Made by a program: the position numbers and the translations under genes
Shown: positions 1 through 6,382 of the stretch, piece after piece
How positions within the stretch are numbered: the stretch's first letter is position 1
Layout: each line of letters starts with the position of its first letter
The notes under the pieces: generated by a model
Told to the model about the DNA's origin: nothing
Seen by the model: the letters and a program-made list of their open reading frames with translations, nothing else
Database searches by the model: none
DNA from: Nitrososphaeraceae archaeon
GTDB taxonomy: Archaea; Thermoproteota; Nitrososphaeria; Nitrososphaerales; Nitrososphaeraceae
DNA length: 12,661 nucleotides
Assembly (NCBI GenBank): GCA_025922735.1
Contig: JAICHI010000019.1
Span: 1-12,661, forward strand
Direction of reading: 5' to 3'

Positions 1-90
1 AATTGTGGTAAACAGATTGAATACGTAATGGGCTCATGCCGTAATTGCGGAACTGAAAGACCAGCTATTTATAAGCATCCTAATGGCTAA
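1..90 (+). CDS. C-terminal end of a small zinc-ribbon-like protein (partial)
   Basis: The first reading frame is open from the left edge to a TAA at 88-90, giving 29 residues. The visible part carries an NCG tripeptide at its start and a C-x-x-C-G (CRNCG) knuckle about twelve residues later. This is the look of the second half of a treble-clef or zinc-ribbon module of the CxxC...CxxC type, whose first cysteine would lie off the left edge. It ends in a short basic/polar tail. The rest of the protein is not in the window, so no family can be given. Small zinc-ribbon proteins of this sort in archaea are often nucleic-acid binding or part of larger assemblies, but that is only family knowledge. 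It runs in the same direction as the riboflavin operon. Confidence 0.55.
   Translation, partial: NCGKQIEYVMGSCRNCGTERPAIYKHPNG
68..75 (+). promoter_or_regulatory. TATA-box-like element inside the end of the upstream gene
   Basis: TTTATAAG matches the archaeal TATA consensus well and lies within the last codons of the zinc-ribbon gene. Transcription would start near 95-100, upstream of the small ORF that begins at 144. It could also give a longer leader to the riboflavin operon. It is a sequence match only. Confidence 0.35.
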
Positions 91-143
91 AGCTAGCTGA
101 GTGTTTTGTCAGAAGGAAGGACACCAACAATACGAAGAAAAAC

Positions 144-374
144 TTGGACTGTAGTCAGCTGGCATCAACATTGAGGTGGCTTCTGCGATACGGTGAGATA
201 AACAATATATTGTTACCTGAGAAGGACAAGATTGTCTTGGCATTAGATAGAGCAATGGAGATTGCAGAAAAGCTACCAAGTTCACCAACCGAAATGCAAC
301 AACCAGATAAAACACCTGATGAAAGCAACACTACCAAAAGTCTGGTAACAACCAGAATTTTAGTAATCTTTTAA
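144..374 (+). CDS. Hypothetical small protein (76 aa), unassigned
   Basis: A 76-codon frame starts at a TTG at 144 and ends at TAA 372-374. It has an amphipathic, probably helical first half (about residues 5-45, with WLLRYG and a Leu/Ile/Ala-rich stretch) and a polar Pro/Ser/Thr/Glu-rich second half. The last residues are hydrophobic (RILVIF). I do not recognise the family. The frame is open further upstream to 84, so the start is uncertain. A good TATA-like element lies at 68-75 and a purine-rich GGAAGG at 114-120, though the latter is rather far from the TTG. Its 3' end overlaps the TATA box of ribB. It could be a real lineage-specific small protein or a chance open frame; the opposite strand is also open over part of it, which lowers confidence. 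Confidence 0.35.
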   Translation: MDCSQLASTLRWLLRYGEINNILLPEKDKIVLALDRAMEIAEKLPSSPTEMQQPDKTPDESNTTKSLVTTRILVIF

Positions 375-378
375 TAAG
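369..378 (+). promoter_or_regulatory. TATA box of the riboflavin operon
   Basis: TTTTAATAAG is centred about 27 nt upstream of the TTG at 400. This is the spacing expected when transcription starts at or within a base or two of the start codon, so the operon mRNA is predicted to be leaderless at ribB. The element lies across the end of the preceding small ORF. Confidence 0.6.
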
Positions 379-399
379 CTTGAGCAACAAAACTACTAG

Positions 400-1080
400 T
401 TGTCTCTTGACGAAGCAATAGCAGCTCTCAAGGCCGGCAGGTTTGTACTCGTTCATGACGATAAAGTGCGTGAGAACGAGATTGATATGGTAATCGCTGC
501 CGAGCATATCAAGCCGTACCACATTGCGATGATGAGAAAAGACGCTGGCGGACTTGTGTGCCTTGCAATCGCAAACGAGATCACGAGCAAGCTGGGGCTA
601 GTCTATATGCATGACATTATAGCAGATATGGGCAAGGTAAACCCGGTGTTTTCAAAATTGACAGAGGGCAGAACCAACTACGGGGATAAGCCGTCATTTT
701 CAATAACGGTCAACCATCGCTCGACATACACCGGCATCACCGATCAAGACAGGGCACTTACCATACTCCAGATGGCAGAAGTATGCAAGAACATTGACAA
801 TGGCGGCGTAGAACAATTCGCCAGGAACTTTCATGCCCCTGGTCACGTGCCAATACTTATAGCATCAAAGCACCTACTACACGACAGGATGGGTCACACT
901 GAGCTATGTGTTTATCTGACACAGCTTGCAGGCATTACGCCGGCAGTAGTCATGTGTGAGATGATGGACTCAATGACGCATAGGGCGCTCTCAGTTGACG
1001 CTGGGCAAAAATATGCCGCAAGATTTGGCATCCCTCTAATCGATGCAAGCGAGCTCAAAGCTAATGCCAGGGTGGCATAA
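400..1080 (+). CDS. ribB: 3,4-dihydroxy-2-butanone 4-phosphate synthase
   Basis: RibB converts ribulose 5-phosphate into 3,4-dihydroxy-2-butanone 4-phosphate plus formate, the four-carbon donor for lumazine in riboflavin synthesis; the enzyme is a cytosolic Mg-dependent dimer. The 226-residue product has the usual single-domain length. Visible family motifs are the acidic substrate loop D-x-x-R-E-N-E near residues 21-27, TGITDQDRA at 111-119, APGH at 146-149, and RMGHTE at 163-168, which holds the second metal/catalytic histidine (H166). No GTP cyclohydrolase II domain is fused, as expected for archaea. The start is the TTG at 400: an in-frame TAG directly precedes it, the N-terminus SLDEAIAALKAG fits the family, and a TATA box sits 27 nt upstream. 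It is the first gene of a five-gene operon, 7 nt before ribH. Confidence 0.95.
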   Translation: MSLDEAIAALKAGRFVLVHDDKVRENEIDMVIAAEHIKPYHIAMMRKDAGGLVCLAIANEITSKLGLVYMHDIIADMGKVNPVFSKLTEGRTNYGDKPSFSITVNHRSTYTGITDQDRALTILQMAEVCKNIDNGGVEQFARNFHAPGHVPILIASKHLLHDRMGHTELCVYLTQLAGITPAVVMCEMMDSMTHRALSVDAGQKYAARFGIPLIDASELKANARVA

Positions 1081-1087
1081 CTAACAA

Positions 1088-1555
1088 TTGATTTATCTTG
1101 CAATAGTAGTTTCCGAGTTTAACAGCGATATAACATTCAAGATGCTACAAGACGCAAGAGATCACGCAGCCAATGTAAGCGCAGAGATAAGCTACATCTT
1201 GTATGTGCCTGGCGCCTTTGATATGCCGCTTGCAGTTGAGCGATTGTTGAGAAAGAAAAATGTGGACGCCGTAGTCACGCTTGGCGCGGTGATAAAAGGA
1301 GACACCCGGCACGATGACATCGTAGCTGAAAATGCGGCACGGCTGATATCTGATCTATCACTAAAGCATGGCAAGCCGGTGACACTTGGCGTAGCGGGGC
1401 CTGGAATGACAATTGAGCAAGCAAGAGCGCGAGCAAAGCTTGTGCCCACTAGAGCGGTCAACGCAGCCGTAAACATGGTTTTGCGGTTGAGAAAGCTACA
1501 AAAGGCAGTTGGCGGAGGGATTGTGATAATAAATGATACAACTGACAATAATTAG
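1088..1555 (+). CDS. ribH: 6,7-dimethyl-8-ribityllumazine synthase
   Basis: RibH condenses 5-amino-6-ribitylaminouracil with the RibB product to give 6,7-dimethyl-8-ribityllumazine, the direct precursor of riboflavin; the family forms pentamers or 60-subunit capsids. The 155-residue protein has normal length. It shows the ring-stacking aromatic at VVSEFN (F11), the substrate loop VPGAFDMPLA (40-49), and GAVIKGDTRHDD (66-77) with the conserved catalytic histidine H75. The archaeal variant GVAGPGMTIEQA appears at 101-112. The TTG at 1088 is the only possible start because a TAA (1082-1084) precedes it in frame. A GGGTGG-type purine stretch near 1068-1074 could be a weak ribosome binding site. 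Its 3' end overlaps the next gene by 23 nt. Confidence 0.95.
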   Translation: MIYLAIVVSEFNSDITFKMLQDARDHAANVSAEISYILYVPGAFDMPLAVERLLRKKNVDAVVTLGAVIKGDTRHDDIVAENAARLISDLSLKHGKPVTLGVAGPGMTIEQARARAKLVPTRAVNAAVNMVLRLRKLQKAVGGGIVIINDTTDNN

Positions 1556-2285
1556 GATTGAAGGATACGGGCAATGGACTCTCACACTTGGAAGTGACAG
1601 GGAAGCACAGCTTCAGATGCTGCAGGCAAGGATCTATCATGATGTACAAAGGCTATTTTCAGAAAGAGAAAGCATCGTCTTCTTCAACAGGTTCGATGAA
1701 TATTTCGCGATAACAAATGGCCTTGGTGTCGATGATCATCTACACATACAGCATGAGCTTACAAAGCTGTACGACAACATGTTAATGTCGATGACAATTG
1801 GCGCCGGCAAGACTGCATTTGAAGCAAATCTGAATGCCTACCGCACAAGAAAAGAGGGGAGGATGCTTGACGGCAACTCTAGAATATTTGGCAGTGTGCA
1901 GCCTCAGGCAGACGTAGCGCAAATAATGCATATTGATATTGATAGCTCCGCAAAAGTTGGCAATTGGCTGTCGCCTTATGAACTGACAGCACTCGTCATG
2001 AAGATCTACAGCAGGCTTGCAGAAGAGTTCCTGAAGCACGATTCGCTTGCGTTCTTTCTTGGCGGCGACAACGTTATGGTGATTTCTAATGGCATGTCAA
2101 AGGAGCAGGCTGACGTAGTGCTAAAGAAGGTGACGGCCGGCAATGATATTAAGCTCAACTGCGGTATAGGGATTGGCAAGACCGGCAGAAGAGCAGCAGA
2201 AGCCGCGACAAAGGCGCTTGACACAATTAGAGACCTGCGCGAGGAAGGAAAAATCCAAACAATATATGAAATACAATGTCCCTAG
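1533..2285 (+). CDS. arfA: GTP cyclohydrolase III (ArfA type)
   Basis: This archaeal enzyme hydrolyses GTP to 2-amino-5-formylamino-6-ribosylamino-4(3H)-pyrimidinone 5'-phosphate, the first step of the pyrimidine branch of archaeal riboflavin (and F420) synthesis. Unlike bacterial GTP cyclohydrolase II it leaves the formyl group in place. The N-terminus MIQLTIIRIEGYGQWT is typical of the family. NRFDEYFAITNG (52-63), HIDID (133-137) and the GGDEF-like turn FFLGGDN (174-180) fit the two-domain palm-like fold with acidic metal ligands. IGIGKTGRRAAEAA (212-225) is also characteristic. At 250 aa it is near the usual length. The ATG lies inside the last codons of ribH, with GGAGG at 1514-1518 as a distant ribosome binding site, so translation is probably coupled. 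It overlaps the amidohydrolase by 10 nt. Confidence 0.92.
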   Translation: MIQLTIIRIEGYGQWTLTLGSDREAQLQMLQARIYHDVQRLFSERESIVFFNRFDEYFAITNGLGVDDHLHIQHELTKLYDNMLMSMTIGAGKTAFEANLNAYRTRKEGRMLDGNSRIFGSVQPQADVAQIMHIDIDSSAKVGNWLSPYELTALVMKIYSRLAEEFLKHDSLAFFLGGDNVMVISNGMSKEQADVVLKKVTAGNDIKLNCGIGIGKTGRRAAEAATKALDTIRDLREEGKIQTIYEIQCP

Positions 2286-3463
2286 CAATAACAAACGCCA
2301 GCCTTCTTTTGGGCAGAGAGCTCGAATATGTTGAGCAGGGATACATTGAGATTGAAAATGGCAAGATAAGGAGCACCGCTGCTGGTAGCTACAAGGGTTC
2401 AGGCAAGAAGCTGGATGCAAAGGGATTCATGGTCATACCAGGATTTATCAACGCACACACACACATCGCCGATTCAATAGGAAAGGATATTGCCGCCGGG
2501 CAGCGGCTTGATGCACGGGTGCATCCTGTGTTTGGTGCTAAGAAGAAGATTCTGCAAAAGAGTCTGCCAGAGCATCTAAAGAGCTTCATCAGGAATTCTG
2601 CAATTTTAATGATGAAAAAGGGAATAGTTGCATTTGCAGATTTTCGCGAAGATGGACTGGAGGGGATAAGGCTCCTAAAAGATGCAGTTGATGGTCTGCC
2701 AATAAAATGCATAACGCTTGGGCGGATAAATTATTACAACAGTCCGACGAATGCAGCTGGCCTGCCATCTGAAAAAGGAGAGCAGGCTAAACAGGTACTT
2801 GAGCGGGCAGATGGATTTGGAATAAGCGGCGCAAATGAAAACACTGATGCTGCTCTTATGCAATACAGGCAGCTGGCAGGAAAAAAAAAATTGATCGCAA
2901 TACATGCCGCTGAGTCAAAAGAGACAGTTCAATTTGCCAAGGTGCACACTGGCAGGAGTGAAGTAGACAGGATAATGGAACATCTCAAGCCTGACTTTGT
3001 TGTACATATGACAAATGCAACAGAAAACGAAATGTCGCTTGCTGCAAAAAGTGGAACCGGTATCGTAATTTGCCCTAGGGCAAATGGTGTGCTTGGCGCA
3101 GGCATTCCAAAGGTTGCCCAGATGCTCAGGCAAGGCTGCCTTGTGGCCATTGGAACGGACAATGTTATGTTAAATTCTCCAGACATTCTGAGAGAACTGG
3201 ATTATACGTGGAAGGCATCAAGGGCGACTGAAGGTGAGATGTTAAAAGCACAAGAACTCTTGAAGATGGCAACTATAAATGCGGCGCAAATTTTAAGACT
3301 TAATACTGGATGCATAGAGGCCGGCAGGGCTGCCGATCTAGTATTCATTGACAAAAAACATGCTGACCTCTATCCCATACATGACCCATATGCTGCAATC
3401 GTTCACAGGCTGAGTCAAAGCTCTATTAGAGCAGTCATGATCAATGGGCGGTTTGTAGATTGA
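2276..3463 (+). CDS. Amidohydrolase-superfamily enzyme of the riboflavin operon; candidate missing deaminase or deformylase
   Basis: A 395-residue metal-dependent hydrolase of the cytosine/guanine/S-adenosylhomocysteine deaminase branch (COG0402-like). It has the N-terminal beta-sandwich start, then a TIM barrel with GFINAHTH (H61, H63), IHAAE (H210, E213), VVHMTN (H244), CPRANGVLGAGIP (266-278) and IGTDN (D295), followed by the returning C-terminal strands (GRAADLVFID near 350-359). HxH, the HxxE glutamate, the lone histidine and the final aspartate match mononuclear deaminases rather than binuclear hydrolases with a carboxylated lysine. It overlaps arfA by 10 nt and arfC by 4 nt. In archaea the ArfA product must lose a formyl group (normally by the creatininase-like ArfB) and later an amino group (enzyme not established, to my knowledge). 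The position and residues suggest one of these, with deamination favoured. The family is clear; the substrate is inference. Confidence 0.85.
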   Translation: MSLAITNASLLLGRELEYVEQGYIEIENGKIRSTAAGSYKGSGKKLDAKGFMVIPGFINAHTHIADSIGKDIAAGQRLDARVHPVFGAKKKILQKSLPEHLKSFIRNSAILMMKKGIVAFADFREDGLEGIRLLKDAVDGLPIKCITLGRINYYNSPTNAAGLPSEKGEQAKQVLERADGFGISGANENTDAALMQYRQLAGKKKLIAIHAAESKETVQFAKVHTGRSEVDRIMEHLKPDFVVHMTNATENEMSLAAKSGTGIVICPRANGVLGAGIPKVAQMLRQGCLVAIGTDNVMLNSPDILRELDYTWKASRATEGEMLKAQELLKMATINAAQILRLNTGCIEAGRAADLVFIDKKHADLYPIHDPYAAIVHRLSQSSIRAVMINGRFVD

Positions 3464-4131
3464 AGGTAATAATCAACAGTGCAATGACAGTTGATGGTAA
3501 GATCGCTACATCAAGCGGAGATTCAAAAATTTCTTCAAGGGAAGATCTTGTGAGGGTTCACAAGCTGCGTGCTTCTGTCGATGCCATAGTAGTAGGGATC
3601 TCTACAATTTTGGCAGACGACCCGCGGCTCACAGTAAGACTAGCGAAGGGTAAGAACCCATCTAGGGTGATAGTCGACAGCAGAGGCAGGATCCCCCTTG
3701 ACTCTCAAATAATGCGCACTGCGTCCAAAGTTAAGACTATTGTAGCAGTCACGGATCAGGCACCCGAGGAAAAGATAAAGAAATTAGGAGATATGGGTGC
3801 GGAGGTACTGGTCATAAGCGAAGGGAAAAAGGGACAAAGTGCCGCTGTGCCCCACGGCGTCAACCTTAAACTGCTGTTTCGCAAGCTGGAAAAGATGGGG
3901 TTGAAAAAAATATTGGTAGAGGGTGGAGGCGAGCTTAACTGGTCTCTTTTACGCCTCTGGCTTGTCGACGAGCTGACAATAACAATTGCCCCGAAAATAG
4001 CAGGCGGTAGGCTGGCGACGACCATTGTCGAGGGAGATGGATTTGATGAAATAGCCCAAAGCATTAAACTGCAGCTCAAGAAAATAGAGCGGAAAAAGGG
4101 CGGCGAACTCGTGCTGTACTACCATCTATAA
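3460..4131 (+). CDS. arfC: 2,5-diamino-6-ribosylamino-pyrimidinone 5'-phosphate reductase (RibD C-terminal/DHFR-like)
   Basis: The enzyme uses NAD(P)H to reduce the ribose side chain of the diaminopyrimidinone phosphate to ribityl, after GTP opening and deformylation. The 223-residue protein is a stand-alone RibD C-terminal domain, as usual in archaea, where it is not fused to a RibD-type deaminase. It shows INSAMTVDGKIA (5-16), DAIVVGISTILADDPRLTVR (41-60), VDSRGRIP (72-79), the nucleotide-binding ILVEGGGELN (151-160), and IAPKIAGG near 176-183. The start is the TTG at 3460, overlapping the TGA of the amidohydrolase in a TTGA 4-nt overlap. The first residues KVIINSAMT match the family N-terminus, so the start is firm. 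It is the last gene of the operon. Absence of a fused deaminase domain means another protein must remove the C2 amino group. Confidence 0.92.
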   Translation: MKVIINSAMTVDGKIATSSGDSKISSREDLVRVHKLRASVDAIVVGISTILADDPRLTVRLAKGKNPSRVIVDSRGRIPLDSQIMRTASKVKTIVAVTDQAPEEKIKKLGDMGAEVLVISEGKKGQSAAVPHGVNLKLLFRKLEKMGLKKILVEGGGELNWSLLRLWLVDELTITIAPKIAGGRLATTIVEGDGFDEIAQSIKLQLKKIERKKGGELVLYYHL

Positions 4132-4144
4132 TTCCAGAGTAACC

Positions 4145-4149
4145 TTTTT
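4145..4149 (+). terminator. Weak oligo-T terminator candidate after arfC
   Basis: A run of five T bases lies 14 nt after the arfC stop. Archaeal RNA polymerase can terminate at short T tracts without a hairpin. There is no stem-loop and the run is short. Confidence 0.25.
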
Positions 4150-4503
4150 GACATCTTGCTCATTCTGCAACAGAAAGAGTATGTGGACTTGGACACCAAG
4201 ATAAAAACGCTAAAACCATGTAGTTATTCTGTTGGTGTGCAAGAGAACGATCCTCAGAAAATAAAAATAATAATTCCCCAAAGCATGTGTCAAAATACGT
4301 ATGTATATGCTGTACAACTTCTAATAGCCGTCAGTCTGTCAGTGTCTCTTGTTTGAAGACGATTCTTGATTCTAGCGAACTTGTGAAAAAACTAGCCCCC
4401 TACTACAATAACAAAACCACCAAACATGATTTGCTGCCTGCAGTATTCAATGTAGCACCATGAGCAAAAGTAATTAGTATTCCCTTGATTTTGTCGCTCA
4501 TAA
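4150..4503. other. Gene-poor gap between arfC and P5C dehydrogenase
   Basis: No convincing gene is seen in these ~350 nt. Two short + strand frames are open, one at 4156-4356 with unlike-protein composition, and a 36-codon frame from TTG 4353 to TGA 4461-4463 that reads like a short helical peptide (KTILDSSELVKKL at its start). Neither has a clear promoter or ribosome binding site. The second may be a remnant. Confidence 0.4.
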
Positions 4504-4512
4504 TTTTTAAGG
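4504..4512 (+). promoter_or_regulatory. TATA box of P5C dehydrogenase
   Basis: TTTTTAAGG is centred about 27 nt before the ATG at 4535 in an AT-rich stretch. No purine-rich ribosome binding site lies between it and the ATG, so a leaderless mRNA is predicted. Confidence 0.6.
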
Positions 4513-4534
4513 TATTTCAACCATATTATTATAG

Positions 4535-6106
4535 ATGTTCTCAAACGAGCATACTCTGCATAGATTCATGATGGAAAAGGCTGAAGGACAATTTCATGAC
4601 AGGTACGAGAAAGCACTTGAGCAGGTAAGATCAGAGTTTGGTAAGATCTACACAATGGTGATTGGAGGAAGTGAGGTAACGACCCCAGCTACGGCAACGC
4701 ATACCTCGCCTATTGACACAAGAATAGTGCTTGGACATATGCCGATCGGGAGTGCGATCCATGTCAGGAAAGCCATTGCAGCTGCAAAGGAGGCATTTGA
4801 GCGCTGGGGTAGAATAGACTACCGGGAGAGAGTACATGTATGCAGAGTTGCAGCAGACATCATGGCCCAGCACAACTTCGAGCTCGCCGCATGGGTTTCA
4901 TATGAAAACGGCAAGAATCGTTACGAGGCAATAGCAGACATCGATGAGGCTATTGACTTTTTGCGCTATTATTCTGAAGAAATGGAAAGAAATAATGGTT
5001 TTGAAACAATGATGAAAAGCGCTCAGCCAAACGAAAAAAGCAAGAGCGTCATGAAACCCTATGGGGTATGGGGAGTAATTGCTCCCTTTAACTTTCCGGC
5101 TGCCATTTTTGCAGGCATGAGCACGGGTGCAATAATCACCGGGAATACTGTGGTAGCGAAGCCGTCAAGCAATACTCCAATTATTGCATGGAAGTTTGCA
5201 GAAATATTCAAGCAGGCAGGACTGCCTAACGGTGTGTTCAACCTAGTCATCGGGCCAGGCGGCAAAATAGGCAATGAGCTTGTCAGCAACAAGGATGTTG
5301 CTGGTATTGTGTTCACCGGTTCTCGAGACACTGGCTTCCGCATGGCAAAAGAGTTTAGCAAGACAAGGCTCAAGCCGCTAATCGCTGAGCTTGGAGGCAA
5401 GAATCCAGTGATAGTGACTGAAACAGCTGACATCACTAAGGCAGTTGACGGTGTCCTCAAAGCAACGTTTGGCTACTCAGGACAAAAGTGCAGCGCGTGC
5501 TCTCGGGTTTATATCAACAAGAAGGTGAGGGATGAGTTTCTCAGGCGGCTTGTTGAAAAGACAAAGATTCTGCCGATAGGAAACCCACTTGACTCCAATA
5601 CCTTTGTTGGCCCACTTGCCAACGAGGATGCCTATCGGAAATATCAAAAATACATAAAGGCAGCGGAGAAGGATGGCAAGGTACTTGTTGGAGGTTCTAT
5701 CAAAAAGGATGACGACCTAAAGTACGGCTATTATGTCGAGCCTACGATTATCGTTGGTCTACCAAAAAAGCACCGGCTCTTTAGAGAAGAGATGTTTGTT
5801 CCCATCCTATGTGCTGCAGACTATGAGAAGTTTGATGATGCCATCAAGCTTGCAAACGACGGTGAATATGGGTTGACGGCTGGGATATTTACCAGAAAGC
5901 AGGAAGAGGTCAAAAAGTTCCTTGACTGCATCGAAGCGGGAGTTGTTTATGTTAACAGGCAGGCAAGCGCAACAACTGGCGCAATGGTCGGATGCCAGCC
6001 ATTTGGTGGATGGAAGGACTCTGGCACCCAAGGTAAAGGAACGGGAGGGCCACATTACCTGACAGAGTTCATGCGCGAGCAGAGTCAGACTATTGTTCTT
6101 GACTAG
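4535..6106 (+). CDS. rocA: 1-pyrroline-5-carboxylate (glutamate semialdehyde) dehydrogenase
   Basis: An NAD(P)-dependent aldehyde dehydrogenase that oxidises glutamate semialdehyde (from P5C) to glutamate, the second step of proline catabolism. The 523-aa length and the N-terminal region fit the RocA/PruA branch. Active-site features are APFNFP (183-188, N186), VVAKPSSNTP (206-215), VFTGSRDTG (259-267), the general-base ELGGKNP (285-291, E285) and GQKCSACSR with nucleophile C319. The C-terminal stretch NRQASATTGAMVG then QPFGGWKDSGT (474-498) is typical of P5C dehydrogenases rather than other aldehyde dehydrogenases. The ATG at 4535 has a TATA box 27 nt upstream. A proline dehydrogenase lies in the same window on the other strand (8238-9125), supporting the assignment, although the two are separate transcripts. 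Confidence 0.92.
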   Translation: MFSNEHTLHRFMMEKAEGQFHDRYEKALEQVRSEFGKIYTMVIGGSEVTTPATATHTSPIDTRIVLGHMPIGSAIHVRKAIAAAKEAFERWGRIDYRERVHVCRVAADIMAQHNFELAAWVSYENGKNRYEAIADIDEAIDFLRYYSEEMERNNGFETMMKSAQPNEKSKSVMKPYGVWGVIAPFNFPAAIFAGMSTGAIITGNTVVAKPSSNTPIIAWKFAEIFKQAGLPNGVFNLVIGPGGKIGNELVSNKDVAGIVFTGSRDTGFRMAKEFSKTRLKPLIAELGGKNPVIVTETADITKAVDGVLKATFGYSGQKCSACSRVYINKKVRDEFLRRLVEKTKILPIGNPLDSNTFVGPLANEDAYRKYQKYIKAAEKDGKVLVGGSIKKDDDLKYGYYVEPTIIVGLPKKHRLFREEMFVPILCAADYEKFDDAIKLANDGEYGLTAGIFTRKQEEVKKFLDCIEAGVVYVNRQASATTGAMVGCQPFGGWKDSGTQGKGTGGPHYLTEFMREQSQTIVLD

Positions 6107-6151
6107 CCAATAAATATTTCTTAATTCTAACCGTCGTCAAACCATTCAAAA

Positions 6152-6346
6152 TTAGACCTGCATCAATGAGTATAAAGAAGGAGCTAGAATTAATGTCGAA
6201 TGTTCGCTATAGCGACTACTACGGAAGTACTGTTCAAAATGATGAGTAATATTGTGTTGTGCTTCGAAAATATTATAAGAAGTGTTGGCGAACGCAGAAT
6301 TAGAAGTCAGTAAGATACTACTAATAACTTCTGCAATCCGCGCCAA
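6152..6346 (-). CDS. Hypothetical small protein (64 aa), doubtful
   Basis: On the - strand a frame is open from 6379, just after the tandem TAA TAA of the PLP gene, down to a TAA at 6154-6152, and is in the same frame as that gene. The first recognised start codon is TTG at 6346, giving 64 residues; the codons before it also look protein-like (PRDIADPIQ). The product has a helical, hydrophobic beginning (ARIAEVISSILL), then a polar Asn/His/Tyr-rich middle. I do not recognise it. The + strand also contains a short frame here (27 codons from ATG 6168). It may be a small protein cotranslated from the PLP-gene mRNA, a former C-terminal extension, or chance. Confidence 0.3.
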   Translation of the reverse strand: MARIAEVISSILLTSNSAFANTSYNIFEAQHNITHHFEQYFRSSRYSEHSTLILAPSLYSLMQV

Positions 6347-6382
6347 TTGAATAGGGTCCGCTATATCTCTCGGAATGCCTTA

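Noticed and set aside
5059..5460. 133-codon antisense frame inside P5C dehydrogenase
   Set aside because: The sense strand carries all aldehyde dehydrogenase motifs; the antisense frame is explained by codon bias of the real gene.
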